This document shows positions 23,971-32,107 of a stretch of 62,128 bases of DNA, one piece after another. Numbering within the stretch: position 1 is the first letter of the stretch; the number at the start of each line of letters is the position of its first letter. The translations under genes and the position numbers were made by a program. Under the pieces are notes generated by a model. It ran no database searches. It was not told the origin of the DNA and saw only the letters and a list, made by a program, of their open reading frames with translations. The DNA comes from an uncultured Bacillota bacterium (GTDB lineage: Bacteria; Bacillota_I; Bacilli_A; RF39; UBA660): the NCBI GenBank assembly GCA_946626905.1, contig CAMOVA010000002.1:1-62128 (forward strand). Direction: 5' to 3'.

Positions 23971-24585
23971 ATGGAAAATGTTAATATAGATAGTATAGCT
24001 AATATTGATACAGTAAAAAAATTATTTTCAAGTGTAAATGGATTAGCTGAAGATAATTGTTTTTTAGTTGTTGTTAATAGAGATTATGGAACAGCGGATT
24101 CTCTAGGTGGAGCATATGGGGCAAACGCTGTTAGAGTAGGTGCAAAAAATGGAGGAGTAGCAGGTGGAATTATTGCTGGAGCTGTTTCAAACTCAGTAGC
24201 TAATGTTGTAAATGAAGCTGTTGCTGAATTTAGAAGTAAATTAAATGATAAACAACAAATAGTTTTTGATACTAGAAATTATGGAGGATACTTACTTAAT
24301 ATTACAGAAAAAGGTATTGGTGTAATACCTCTATCAAATAATGGTAAGATGATACCTAGTATAAAAAACTTTAAAACTGATATAGAAAACTATGTTTATT
24401 TTGCTAATGATGAGATTGAAAAAATAGAAATAAAAAAATTAGCTCTTCATTTTAGTTCAAAACGTCTTGCAATTTATTTTAAAGGTCTTGATCAAAGTTC
24501 TACTCCATGGCAAGTATATAAAAAACATAAATTAGTACCTTATGAAGAAGCTAATTACAATAAATTAGTTAATAAATTAAAATAA
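23971..24585 (+). CDS. hypothetical protein with glycine-zipper segment
   Basis: 204 residues. After a helical start the protein has a Gly/Ala-rich segment around 50-78 (GGAYGANAVRVGAKNGGVAGGIIAGAV) that resembles a glycine-zipper membrane helix pair, then a mixed alpha/beta C-terminal part of about 100 residues with no recognised motif. It carries no signal peptide. The ATG follows ATGGAGGTTAAAAT. It stands alone between the XRE regulator and tRNA-Gly, with a terminator at its end. Confidence 0.65.
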   Translation: MENVNIDSIANIDTVKKLFSSVNGLAEDNCFLVVVNRDYGTADSLGGAYGANAVRVGAKNGGVAGGIIAGAVSNSVANVVNEAVAEFRSKLNDKQQIVFDTRNYGGYLLNITEKGIGVIPLSNNGKMIPSIKNFKTDIENYVYFANDEIEKIEIKKLALHFSSKRLAIYFKGLDQSSTPWQVYKKHKLVPYEEANYNKLVNKLK

Positions 24586-24593
24586 TAAAATAA

Positions 24594-24622
24594 AAAGTAC
24601 ATCATTTCTGATGTACTTTGAT
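24594..24622. terminator. bidirectional terminator, hypothetical gene / tRNA-Gly
   Basis: AAAGTACATCA (24594-24604), loop TTTC, TGATGTACTTT (24609-24619). Read on the minus strand it is followed by a T-rich run and serves tRNA-Gly. Confidence 0.85.
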
Positions 24623-24629
24623 TTTTAAA

Positions 24630-24703
24630 TGGAGCGGATGAGGAGAATCGAACTCCCGTAGTCAGCTTGGAAGGCTGAGGTTCTACCATTAAACTACATC
24701 CGC
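24630..24703 (-). tRNA. tRNA-Gly (TCC)
   Basis: 74-nt cloverleaf on the minus strand with encoded CCA. Acceptor GCGGATG pairs perfectly with CATCCGC, discriminator T, anticodon TCC (plus-strand 24669-24671) in the loop CTTCCAA, and T-arm GGGAGTTCGATTCTCC. Confidence 0.95.
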
Positions 24704-24721
24704 ATAAAGTAGACATTTATA

Positions 24722-24749
24722 ATTATACCAAAGATTAAGATAATGTCAA
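24722..24749 (-). promoter_or_regulatory. promoter of tRNA-Gly
   Basis: On the minus strand TTGACA (24744-24749), 16-bp spacer, TATAAT (24722-24727), both consensus. Confidence 0.88.
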
Positions 24750-24820
24750 TATTATTTTGAAAAATATTTACAAATTTATAAAATTACGCAAATGTTATTT
24801 AAATATTTGAATAATAGTGA

Positions 24821-24826
24821 TATAAT
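24821..24826 (+). promoter_or_regulatory. extended -10 promoter of the receptor operon
   Basis: TGaTATAAT with the hexamer at 24821-24826, 44 nt before the start of the 148-aa membrane protein. Confidence 0.55.
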
Positions 24827-24869
24827 GTTTAATATACAATATTATATTAAAATGGAATGGAGAATATAT

Positions 24870-25316
24870 ATGGAAGTTGTTAAAAATAATAAAAGCATAT
24901 TTATTATTTTAGGGATAATATTTATATTTTTAATTGTAGTATTAATTGGTGTAAAGGCATTTTTCCCATCAGGTAATGCATATGGTGACAGACTAAAAGG
25001 AATTGATAAAGTTAGTTTTTCTGACAAAGAAATTCAAAAATTAGAAAAAGAAATATCAAGTAGAGATAAAATTAAAAAAGTATCAATTGATATAAAAGGA
25101 AGATTAATTAATATTATCTTAACTGTAGAAAAAGATGCTGATTTAGGAGATATGAAAGATCATTGTAAAGATAAATTGGAATTATTTGATGAAGATGAAT
25201 TAAAATATTATGATATCCAATTTTATATTATAAATGTATCTGATAAAGAAGAACATTTTCCAGCAATCGGTTATAAACATAAAACTAGTGAAAGTATAGA
25301 ATGGTCAAATAATTAG
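24870..25316 (+). CDS. single-pass membrane protein, unknown
   Basis: 148 residues: one membrane segment (about 9-30, IFIILGIIFIFLIVVLIGV) and an extracytoplasmic mixed domain of about 110 residues rich in Lys, Asp and Glu. ATG 24870 is preferred because GGAG lies upstream and the membrane segment then sits near the N-terminus; the frame from 24792 overlaps the promoter. The TAG stop is part of the ribosome-binding site of the next gene (TTAGGTGATAAAATG), so both are co-expressed. No family recognised. Confidence 0.65.
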   Translation: MEVVKNNKSIFIILGIIFIFLIVVLIGVKAFFPSGNAYGDRLKGIDKVSFSDKEIQKLEKEISSRDKIKKVSIDIKGRLINIILTVEKDADLGDMKDHCKDKLELFDEDELKYYDIQFYIINVSDKEEHFPAIGYKHKTSESIEWSNN

Positions 25317-25324
25317 GTGATAAA

Positions 25325-27367
25325 ATGGATAAAAAGAAGATTGTAATTAGTGCGATTGTAATATCTATAATACTAGCTATTTTAGGTATAGTTTATGTGT
25401 TTATTAGACAAGATAAAAACAGTACACTTACTATAATGGAAAAACAATGGATTGAAAATAACAAAAATAATGTTATTGATATATCTATTGTAAATAATGT
25501 ACCTGTTTTCAATTATGATGGTGAGGGATTATTCTTTGATTTCTTAAATTCAGTTGAAAAAGATACAGGATTAAGCTTTAATAAATTATCTTATAATATG
25601 GGTAATAGTATTAGTAGTGAATATTCTTTTCAAGTAGTAGATGAATTAGCTTCAAATGATATTTTAATGTATGAAGATAATTATGTATTAGTTACTAAAA
25701 ATAAAGTTAAATATAATTCTATAAATGATATTCCTACATTAACTATTGGTGTATTAAATAGTGATATTAAAAATGTTAGTTATTATTTAGGAGCTAACAA
25801 AAAAGTTTCATTTAAAACATATGGAAGTTACAATAATTTATTTAGTACACTTACATCAAACAGTAGTCCTATAACAGCTATTGCTGTTCCAAAGACAATG
25901 TTTTTAAAAGAAATAGTTGAAAATGATCGTTTAACTATTGCTTATGATATGCCTGAAATTAAAAAGTATTTTGTATTAAGATTAGGTTCTAATAAAAAAT
26001 TAAATAGAATCTTAACAAAGTATTATAAAAAATGGAATAGAACAGATTATGAAGAATTATTTAATACTAATTTTTCAGAAAGTTATTTTAAATTTAAACA
26101 AATATATCAACAAGAAAAAACAAATTTTACAAGTAAACAATATGTTTATGGATTTGTAGAAAACGCACCATTTGATTCATTGGTGGATGACAAGTTACAA
26201 GGGTTCAGTAATGAGCTTATTAAAAGTTTTACAAAAGTTTCTAATATAACAGTTTCTTATAATAGATATAAAAACTATGAAGAATTGTTAAAAGCATTTA
26301 ATGAAAATAAAATAGATTTTTATTTAAATGCATCTAGTCTTAATGATTATGATTTAGATATTTATAGAACTGTTTCAGCATATGAAACAAAAGCAGTTGT
26401 TTTATCTAAAGAAAAGAATGAAACAGTTATTAATTCAGAAATGGCTTTAAAAGGTAGAAAAGTCGCAACTGTAAGAAACAGTAAAATTGATAAATATTTA
26501 AATAGTAATGATATAAAAACTCATACTTATGAAAATGTAATAGATTTATTAAGAAATAAAGATAGCGATGAATTAGTGGTTATCGATGAAGTAACATTTG
26601 AAGCGTATATTTCAAATGCTTTAAAGAAATATAATAAAATTTATACATTTGATTTAGATACAACTTATGAATATGTTGGAAGAGATATAGAAGCTAATAA
26701 AGTATTCAATGAATATTTAAATTTCTATATTACATTTACAAATACAAATATTTATAAAAATACTTTAGATATTAATTTATTTAGTATTAAATCTTCAAAT
26801 AAAAAAATACTATTAGTAGTATTAGTATTATTACTAATTTGTGTAGTTATATCATCTGCTTTACTACTTAGAAAAATGAAACCAAAGAAAAAGAAAATAA
26901 AAGTAAGTAAAGAAGATAAATTAAAATATGTTGATATGCTAACATCATTAAAGAACAGAAATTATTTAAATGATTCAATAGAAAAATGGGATAGTGCACA
27001 TATATATCCACAAGCTATTGTAGTAGTTGATTTAAATAATGTGGCATACATTAATGACAATTATGGACATGAAGAAGGAGATATTGTTATTAAAGAGGCA
27101 GCTTCAATTTTAATTCAAACACAAATAGAACAAACAGAAATTATTCGTACTAATGGTAATGAATTCTTGATCTACATGTTAGGTCATGATGAAAAAAAGG
27201 TTGTTTCTTACACTAAAAAATTGTTAAAAGAATTAAAAGATTTGAAACATGGATTTGGTGCTGCTGTTGGATATAGTATGATTACTGATGAATTAAAAAC
27301 TATAGATGATGCAATTAATGAAGCAACATTAGATATGAAAAACAAAAAAGAAGAAATACAAAATTAA
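25325..27367 (+). CDS. tandem solute-binding-domain receptor with degenerate GGDEF
   Basis: 680 residues. N-terminal membrane segment (about 7-27), then two extracellular regions of about 210 residues resembling SBP_bac_3/Venus-flytrap domains (second begins YVYGFVENAPFDSLVDDKLQGF), a second membrane segment near 496-517, and a cytoplasmic GGDEF-type domain from about 535 (MLTSLKNRNYLN, VVDLNNVAYINDNYGHEEGD). The signature reads RTNGNEF in place of RxGGDEF, so cyclase activity is doubtful and a binding or pseudoenzyme role more likely. The architecture suggests an amino-acid or ligand sensor coupled to a nucleotide-type output. Confidence 0.85.
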   Translation: MDKKKIVISAIVISIILAILGIVYVFIRQDKNSTLTIMEKQWIENNKNNVIDISIVNNVPVFNYDGEGLFFDFLNSVEKDTGLSFNKLSYNMGNSISSEYSFQVVDELASNDILMYEDNYVLVTKNKVKYNSINDIPTLTIGVLNSDIKNVSYYLGANKKVSFKTYGSYNNLFSTLTSNSSPITAIAVPKTMFLKEIVENDRLTIAYDMPEIKKYFVLRLGSNKKLNRILTKYYKKWNRTDYEELFNTNFSESYFKFKQIYQQEKTNFTSKQYVYGFVENAPFDSLVDDKLQGFSNELIKSFTKVSNITVSYNRYKNYEELLKAFNENKIDFYLNASSLNDYDLDIYRTVSAYETKAVVLSKEKNETVINSEMALKGRKVATVRNSKIDKYLNSNDIKTHTYENVIDLLRNKDSDELVVIDEVTFEAYISNALKKYNKIYTFDLDTTYEYVGRDIEANKVFNEYLNFYITFTNTNIYKNTLDINLFSIKSSNKKILLVVLVLLLICVVISSALLLRKMKPKKKKIKVSKEDKLKYVDMLTSLKNRNYLNDSIEKWDSAHIYPQAIVVVDLNNVAYINDNYGHEEGDIVIKEAASILIQTQIEQTEIIRTNGNEFLIYMLGHDEKKVVSYTKKLLKELKDLKHGFGAAVGYSMITDELKTIDDAINEATLDMKNKKEEIQN

Positions 27368-27389
27368 AAAGGTCATTTTGGCCTTTTTT
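27366..27389 (+). terminator. terminator after the receptor gene
   Basis: AAAAAGGTCA (27366-27375) pairs with TGGCCTTTTT (27379-27388), loop TTT. The tail overlaps the 5' side of the next gene, whose ribosome-binding site is at 27399. Confidence 0.7.
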
Positions 27390-27407
27390 AAAAATATAGG
27401 TGATAAA

Positions 27408-28268
27408 ATGGATGTTATAAAAAGATATATGAGTAAATTAATAAAAATAATAAATAAAGATGAAATGAAAATATTACCAGGACATTTATCATTTTACTTT
27501 ATATTATCATTAATTCCTGCAATAACATTGTTAGGTATTATATGTCATATGTTAGGTTTATCAAATGATGATGTAACAAGTTTCTTTTGGAATATAATGC
27601 CAAATGCGGCAACAGAAATTATCAAACCATTTGTAAAAACATCAGGGAGTTCTTTGGCACTTGTTTATTTAATCATAAGTTTGATTATCGTATCAAATGG
27701 AGCTTATGCATTAATTCTAACATGTAATACTTTATATCAGTTAAATGATATTAGCCAATTAAAGGCACGTATTAAATCAGTTATTTTAACTTTCTTATTT
27801 ATGTTTATATTTGTATTTATATTAATAGTACTCGCATTTGGAAATATGATTGTTAAATGGGTTTTATCCTTAGAAGTATTTAGTAATATTACATGGTTAT
27901 ATAAGGTATTTATTTATTCAAAATGGCCAGTTGCTTTCGTAATAATCTATATAGTTTTAAAATTAATTTATACTATAGCTCCTGATAAAACTATAAAGAG
28001 TAGGAGTGTTACTAAAGGAGCAATTTTTACTACAGTATTATGGTTAATTATAACAGCTATATATTCTTATTATTGTAATAACATTGCTAGATATGATATG
28101 TTTTATGGAAACTTATCAAATATTATAATATTAATGATGTGGATATATCTTATTACTTATATTTTTGTTATAGGAATAGCTATAAACGTTAATAACTATA
28201 GCTATATGGCAAAAAATACCATAATCAAAGAAGAAGATTCTACATATAATAAAAATGAACATGTATAA
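27408..28268 (+). CDS. YihY/BrkB-family membrane protein
   Basis: 286 residues with six hydrophobic segments, matching YihY/UPF0761 proteins (formerly misannotated as RNase BN). Typical stretches are LPGHLSFYFILSLIPAITLLG near the N-terminus, then SNGAYALILTCNTLY and GAIFTTVLWLIITAIYSYY. Function in Firmicutes is not settled. ATG 27408 lies 3 nt after AGGTGATAA; the TTG at 27378 is inside the preceding terminator. A GAACATGT hairpin overlaps its end but lacks a T run. Confidence 0.88.
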   Translation: MDVIKRYMSKLIKIINKDEMKILPGHLSFYFILSLIPAITLLGIICHMLGLSNDDVTSFFWNIMPNAATEIIKPFVKTSGSSLALVYLIISLIIVSNGAYALILTCNTLYQLNDISQLKARIKSVILTFLFMFIFVFILIVLAFGNMIVKWVLSLEVFSNITWLYKVFIYSKWPVAFVIIYIVLKLIYTIAPDKTIKSRSVTKGAIFTTVLWLIITAIYSYYCNNIARYDMFYGNLSNIIILMMWIYLITYIFVIGIAINVNNYSYMAKNTIIKEEDSTYNKNEHV

Positions 28269-28281
28269 TACATGTTCATTT
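28253..28281 (+). terminator. hairpin at the end of the YihY gene
   Basis: AAATGAACATGT (28253-28264) pairs with ACATGTTCATTT (28270-28281), loop ATAAT. A strong stem but no U tract follows, so it may act in RNA stability more than termination. Confidence 0.5.
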
Positions 28282-28356
28282 AGACTACCTATAGTACCGA
28301 TGATATTTTACTGTGAATATCTACGTATTAGTTGTTGGTAATCTTTAATCTCAAAT

Positions 28357-28379
28357 AAAAAGGGTTTAAAACCCTTTTT
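28357..28379 (-). terminator. terminator of the VanY-like gene
   Basis: AAAAAGGGT and ACCCTTTTT arms around a short AT loop (28357-28379). The stop of the minus-strand gene overlaps it. Confidence 0.7.
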
Positions 28380-29331
28380 ATTTTTCTATATAATATGCAT
28401 AGTATTCATCATATGTAATTCCTTCATCATGTATCTTTTTAGCAACATCTTTACCAACATAACGATAATGCCATGATTCATATGAATAACCAGTTAAATT
28501 TTCTTTTCCTTTAGGATATCTTAATATAAATCCATATTTGTAAGAATTTTCATTTAACCATTTAAATTCATTTGTCTTTTCAAAACTATCCATTGTACTT
28601 CCATAAGTAACAATATCAAGAGCTAATCCTGTTTGATGTTCTGAATAACCAGCACGCGCTGCAACACTATCAGCCCAAGCACTTCCTTTTTGTGCTGAAT
28701 ATGAAGTCCATAATTGATTTTGATAGTTATAATCTCTATAAGCAGAAGTTATAATAAGATTTAAGTTTTCTGCCTTAGCATCAGTCCACATTTTAAGGAA
28801 ATTATCATAAACTTCTTTTCTGATTTGATTTTCACCATATGAATAATAGTTTTTAACGTTTACTAAATCATTAGGTTTGTAGTTTTTATCTAAGTAATTG
28901 TACTTATTAACTAATAATAAATAGTTCTTAGAAGTATCAGTTTTTTTAATAGTATTTTTATCATAATAATCATTATTAGCTTTAACATTAATAACGCTTA
29001 CTGTATAAGCTAAATCATCATTATCACTTTTTTTATAATAACTAATATAATTGTCTAAATAATTAAATTTAAAATATTTTTGTTTTAAAAATTTAATAAT
29101 TAAATTATTATAAGCTTTATCTAATAATATATCTATTTTTTTATCATCTAGTTTTAATATTTCAGTTATTTCTGCATCTGAATATCCTATTTTAGATAAT
29201 TTATATTTATAACTGTGTAAATAATTAACTCGTTTAATAATACCCATAACTATTAATATCAATAATATAATAGAAATTATACCCATATATAGTGCTTTCT
29301 TAACACTTTTTTTCAATCTTCTTTTCTTCAT
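28378..29331 (-). CDS. D,D-carboxypeptidase, M15B (VanY/DdcY type)
   Basis: Zinc D-alanyl-D-alanine carboxypeptidase trimming pentapeptide stems outside the membrane. 317 residues: basic cytoplasmic tail, membrane anchor near 12-30, a helical spacer of about 100 residues, then the M15B domain with TSAYRDYNYQNQLW, the zinc motif SEHQTGLALDI and ESWHYRYVG. All family residues appear present. The ATG follows GGTGATAAT. It diverges from a second, serine-type carboxypeptidase across 122 bp holding a palindromic operator-like sequence that covers its own -35, so the two may be coordinately regulated. Confidence 0.92.
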   Translation of the reverse strand: MKKRRLKKSVKKALYMGIISIILLILIVMGIIKRVNYLHSYKYKLSKIGYSDAEITEILKLDDKKIDILLDKAYNNLIIKFLKQKYFKFNYLDNYISYYKKSDNDDLAYTVSVINVKANNDYYDKNTIKKTDTSKNYLLLVNKYNYLDKNYKPNDLVNVKNYYSYGENQIRKEVYDNFLKMWTDAKAENLNLIITSAYRDYNYQNQLWTSYSAQKGSAWADSVAARAGYSEHQTGLALDIVTYGSTMDSFEKTNEFKWLNENSYKYGFILRYPKGKENLTGYSYESWHYRYVGKDVAKKIHDEGITYDEYYAYYIEK

Positions 29332-29346
29332 ATTATCACCATATTA

Positions 29347-29375
29347 ATTATAAACATTTTTTTTAAATTTGTAAA
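29347..29375 (-). promoter_or_regulatory. promoter of the VanY-like gene
   Basis: Minus strand TTTACA (29370-29375), 17-bp spacer, TATAAT (29347-29352). The -35 lies inside the palindrome at 29368-29395. Confidence 0.75.
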
Positions 29376-29395
29376 TACAAATGTAAATTTACAAA
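29368..29395. promoter_or_regulatory. operator-like palindrome between two carboxypeptidase genes
   Basis: TTTGTAAAT (29368-29376) and ATTTACAAA (29387-29395) are perfect inverted repeats around a 10-nt centre. The central TACAAATGTA (29376-29385) fits TACA-N2-TGTA, the core recognised by BlaI/MecI/CopY-type repressors. It overlaps the -35 of the VanY-like gene. Confidence 0.55.
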
Positions 29396-29453
29396 AACAC
29401 TACATTTAAGCATTAATTAGTATTTAATTCATAAATTTAATTAGAGGTGAATT

Positions 29454-30596
29454 ATGAAGAAGATAATATTAGTATTGATGTTGTTTTTACAACCAATAAT
29501 GGTTTTTGCAAATGATAAACCAACACTTGCTAGTGCTGCTAAAAGTGCTATTTTAATAGAATCTACAACAGGTAAAATAATATTTGAAAAAAATTCTCAT
29601 GAAAAATTGGCTCCTGCATCTATGACAAAAATTATGAGTATGTTAATAATTATGGAGAATATTGATAAAGGTACAATAAAGTGGAATGATAAAGTAACAG
29701 CATCAGCAAATGCTTCAAGTATGGGTGGTAGTCAAATTCTTCTTGAAACTGGTGAAGTTATGACTGTAAAAGATTTATTTAAAGGGATTGCCGTAGCAAG
29801 TGGTAATGATGCTGTTGTTGCTTTAGCAGAGCATATAGCGGGTAGTGAAGAAGAATTTGTTAAGATGATGAATGATAAAGCAAAAGAATTAGGTCTTAAA
29901 GATACAGTATTTAAAAATCCTCATGGACTAGACATTGCTAATCATTATTCAAGTGCTCATGATATGGCTATAATTGCTAAAAATTTAGTTAAATATGAAG
30001 AAGTATTTAAATTTACTTCAATATATGAAGATTATTTAAGAAAAGGAACAGATCGTGAATTATGGTTAGTAAATACAAATAAATTAGTTAAGTTTAATAA
30101 GTATGTAGATGGTTTAAAAACTGGTTATACTAAAGAAGCAGGTTATTGTTTAACATCTACAGCTATAAAAAATGGCATGCGTTTAATATCTGTTGTTATG
30201 GGAGAACCAGATACTGAAACTAGAAGTAAAGAAACTGTTGAGTTATTAGATTATGGATTTGCTAAATATAATGCAAAAACTATAATTGATAAAGGACAAA
30301 TTGTGGATAAAATAAAAAAAGAGAAATCTTTAAAAGAAATAAATATAATTACAAAAAACAAATATTCAATTATTAGAGAAAAGAATAAAAAAATTGGTAA
30401 AATAACATATAAATTAAACCTAAATAATATAAAAATTCCAAGTAAAAAAAATACTAAAGTAGGAACTCTTATAATAAAAGAAAACAATAAAAAAGTAGGT
30501 TATGTAGATGTTGTAAGTAAAGATGATGTTAAAAAAACAAGTATTATTCAATTATTTGGAAGATATTTAAAAAGTGCTATAACAGGTGATATATAA
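29454..30596 (+). CDS. D-alanyl-D-alanine carboxypeptidase, S11 (DacA/DacF type)
   Basis: Low-molecular-weight PBP removing the terminal D-Ala. 380 residues: cleavable signal peptide (MKKIILVLMLFLQPIMVFA), serine motif ASMTKIMS near 56-63, SGN motif ASGNDAV, KTG in DGLKTGYTKEAG, then a C-terminal beta domain and a terminal amphipathic helix for membrane attachment. Length matches PBP5-like enzymes. In Bacillus, dacF precedes spoIIAA, but here no sporulation operon follows. The ATG follows GAGGTGAATT. Its promoter region is shared with the divergent VanY-like gene. Confidence 0.93.
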   Translation: MKKIILVLMLFLQPIMVFANDKPTLASAAKSAILIESTTGKIIFEKNSHEKLAPASMTKIMSMLIIMENIDKGTIKWNDKVTASANASSMGGSQILLETGEVMTVKDLFKGIAVASGNDAVVALAEHIAGSEEEFVKMMNDKAKELGLKDTVFKNPHGLDIANHYSSAHDMAIIAKNLVKYEEVFKFTSIYEDYLRKGTDRELWLVNTNKLVKFNKYVDGLKTGYTKEAGYCLTSTAIKNGMRLISVVMGEPDTETRSKETVELLDYGFAKYNAKTIIDKGQIVDKIKKEKSLKEINIITKNKYSIIREKNKKIGKITYKLNLNNIKIPSKKNTKVGTLIIKENNKKVGYVDVVSKDDVKKTSIIQLFGRYLKSAITGDI

Positions 30597-30609
30597 ATAT
30601 CACTTTTTT
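30586..30609 (+). terminator. terminator of the S11 carboxypeptidase gene
   Basis: GTGATAT (30586-30592), loop ATAA with the stop, ATATCAC (30597-30603), then six T. Confidence 0.85.
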
Positions 30610-30610
30610 A

Positions 30611-30639
30611 TTGATTTTAAAAAACAAAAAATATATAAT
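30611..30639 (+). promoter_or_regulatory. promoter of the beta-helix surface protein
   Basis: TTGATT (30611-30616), 17-bp spacer, TATAAT (30634-30639), 17 nt before the start. Confidence 0.7.
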
Positions 30640-30655
30640 TAAAATAGGTGAGAGT

Positions 30656-32047
30656 ATGAAGAGGTTAATGATTTTTTGTTTAATGTTATTTCCTGGTATT
30701 TGTTATGCAGAACCTTTAGGTAATAATATAACTTATAGTGGAGTAAATAAATTTGTTACAACCGCAACACAAGAAAATGGTAATTATAATAGTGTTAATA
30801 ATAATGAAAATGCTATATTGGTATCAAATGGGACAATATCTTTAAATAATCCAACAATTAATAAAACAGGTAATTCAAATGGGGATAATGCAGATTTTTA
30901 TGGAATTAATGCTGCTGTTTTAACTTATAAAAATTCTGTTTTAAATATAAGCGGAGGTAATGTAACTACAAATGGTACATATGCCAATGGTTTATTTTCA
31001 TATGGAACAAGTAAAATAAATGCTACAAATACAGTTATAAAGACAACTAATAATAATTCTGGTGGAATTATGGTAGCTGGTGGAGGTAGTATAATAGCTA
31101 ATAATTTAACAATTGATACAGCTGGTAATTCTTCTGCAGCTATTAGAAGTGATAGAGGTGGAGGTAATATAACTGTAAATAAAGGTTCATATAAAACAGA
31201 TGGTATTGGATCACCTGCTATTTATTCTACAGCAAAAATAATTGTTAATGATGCAACTTTAACTTCTAATAAATCTGAAGGTGTTATAGTTGAAGGAAAT
31301 AATTCGGTTATTTTAAATAATGTTAATTTAACTGATAATAATACTAATTTAAATGGACAGTCAGATACTTATAAAAACATATTTTTATATCACTCTATGA
31401 GTCGTGATGCTAAAGCTGGTGTTGGAACATTTACAGCTACTAATAGTACTATTAAAACTTTAAAAGGCGATACTATATTTGTTACTAATACTAGAGCTAT
31501 AATTAATCTAACTAATAATAAGATTATTAATAATAGTGGAGATTTTTTAAGAATCCAATCTTCAAAATGGGGTAATTCATTAGCAAATGGAGGAAATGTA
31601 ACTTTAAATTTATCAAAACAAAAAGTAGAAGGTAATATTATAGTTGATAAAATTTCAACACTAACTTTAAATATGGTAGGAAGTTCTTTAAAAACTTCAA
31701 TAAATAATAAAAATGAAGCTCAATCTATAAATCTTAATTTATCAAAAGATTCTAAATTAGTTTTAACAAGTGATAGTTATGTAACAACACTAAAGAATGA
31801 AGATGCTACTAATTCTAATATTTATTTAAATGGTCATAAATTATATGTTAATGGACAAAGTATAAGTGCTAATGATAAAGAAGAAGAGACAGAAACACCA
31901 CAAGTGATATCTAGTAAGAAAACAACTAAGAATAAAAAAAGTAGTAAAGAATTATACTATATAATCGCAGGTTCTTTAGGAATTTTAATAATTATTACAA
32001 TGCTATATATAATATTTAAAATTAATACAAGAAATAAAATGAACTAA
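30656..32047 (+). CDS. surface protein with right-handed beta-helix repeats
   Basis: 463 residues: signal peptide ending GICYA, then about 370 residues of imperfect Asn/Thr/Gly/Ser-rich repeats with spacing like NNxTIxxxG and ILNNVNLT, the pattern of a parallel beta-helix as in pectate-lyase-like adhesins. A Lys-rich spacer and a C-terminal membrane segment (YYIIAGSLGILIIITMLYIIF) with a short basic tail follow, so the protein is anchored by a transmembrane helix and not by a sortase motif. ATG 30656 follows AGGTGAGAGT. No catalytic residues are evident; an adhesin or structural role is an inference. Confidence 0.75.
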   Translation: MKRLMIFCLMLFPGICYAEPLGNNITYSGVNKFVTTATQENGNYNSVNNNENAILVSNGTISLNNPTINKTGNSNGDNADFYGINAAVLTYKNSVLNISGGNVTTNGTYANGLFSYGTSKINATNTVIKTTNNNSGGIMVAGGGSIIANNLTIDTAGNSSAAIRSDRGGGNITVNKGSYKTDGIGSPAIYSTAKIIVNDATLTSNKSEGVIVEGNNSVILNNVNLTDNNTNLNGQSDTYKNIFLYHSMSRDAKAGVGTFTATNSTIKTLKGDTIFVTNTRAIINLTNNKIINNSGDFLRIQSSKWGNSLANGGNVTLNLSKQKVEGNIIVDKISTLTLNMVGSSLKTSINNKNEAQSINLNLSKDSKLVLTSDSYVTTLKNEDATNSNIYLNGHKLYVNGQSISANDKEEETETPQVISSKKTTKNKKSSKELYYIIAGSLGILIIITMLYIIFKINTRNKMN

Positions 32048-32060
32048 AATAGTTCTTTTT
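32041..32060 (+). terminator. terminator of the beta-helix gene
   Basis: GAACTA (32041-32046), loop AAA, TAGTTC (32050-32055), then five T. The stop codon lies inside. Confidence 0.7.
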
Positions 32061-32061
32061 A

Positions 32062-32090
32062 TTTACAAGAAAATTTGTTCGTGATAAAAT
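32062..32090 (+). promoter_or_regulatory. promoter of dinB
   Basis: TTTACA (32062-32067), 17-bp spacer, TAAAAT (32085-32090) preceded by TGA. Confidence 0.7.
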
Positions 32091-32107
32091 AACTTTGAGG
32101 TGATAAG

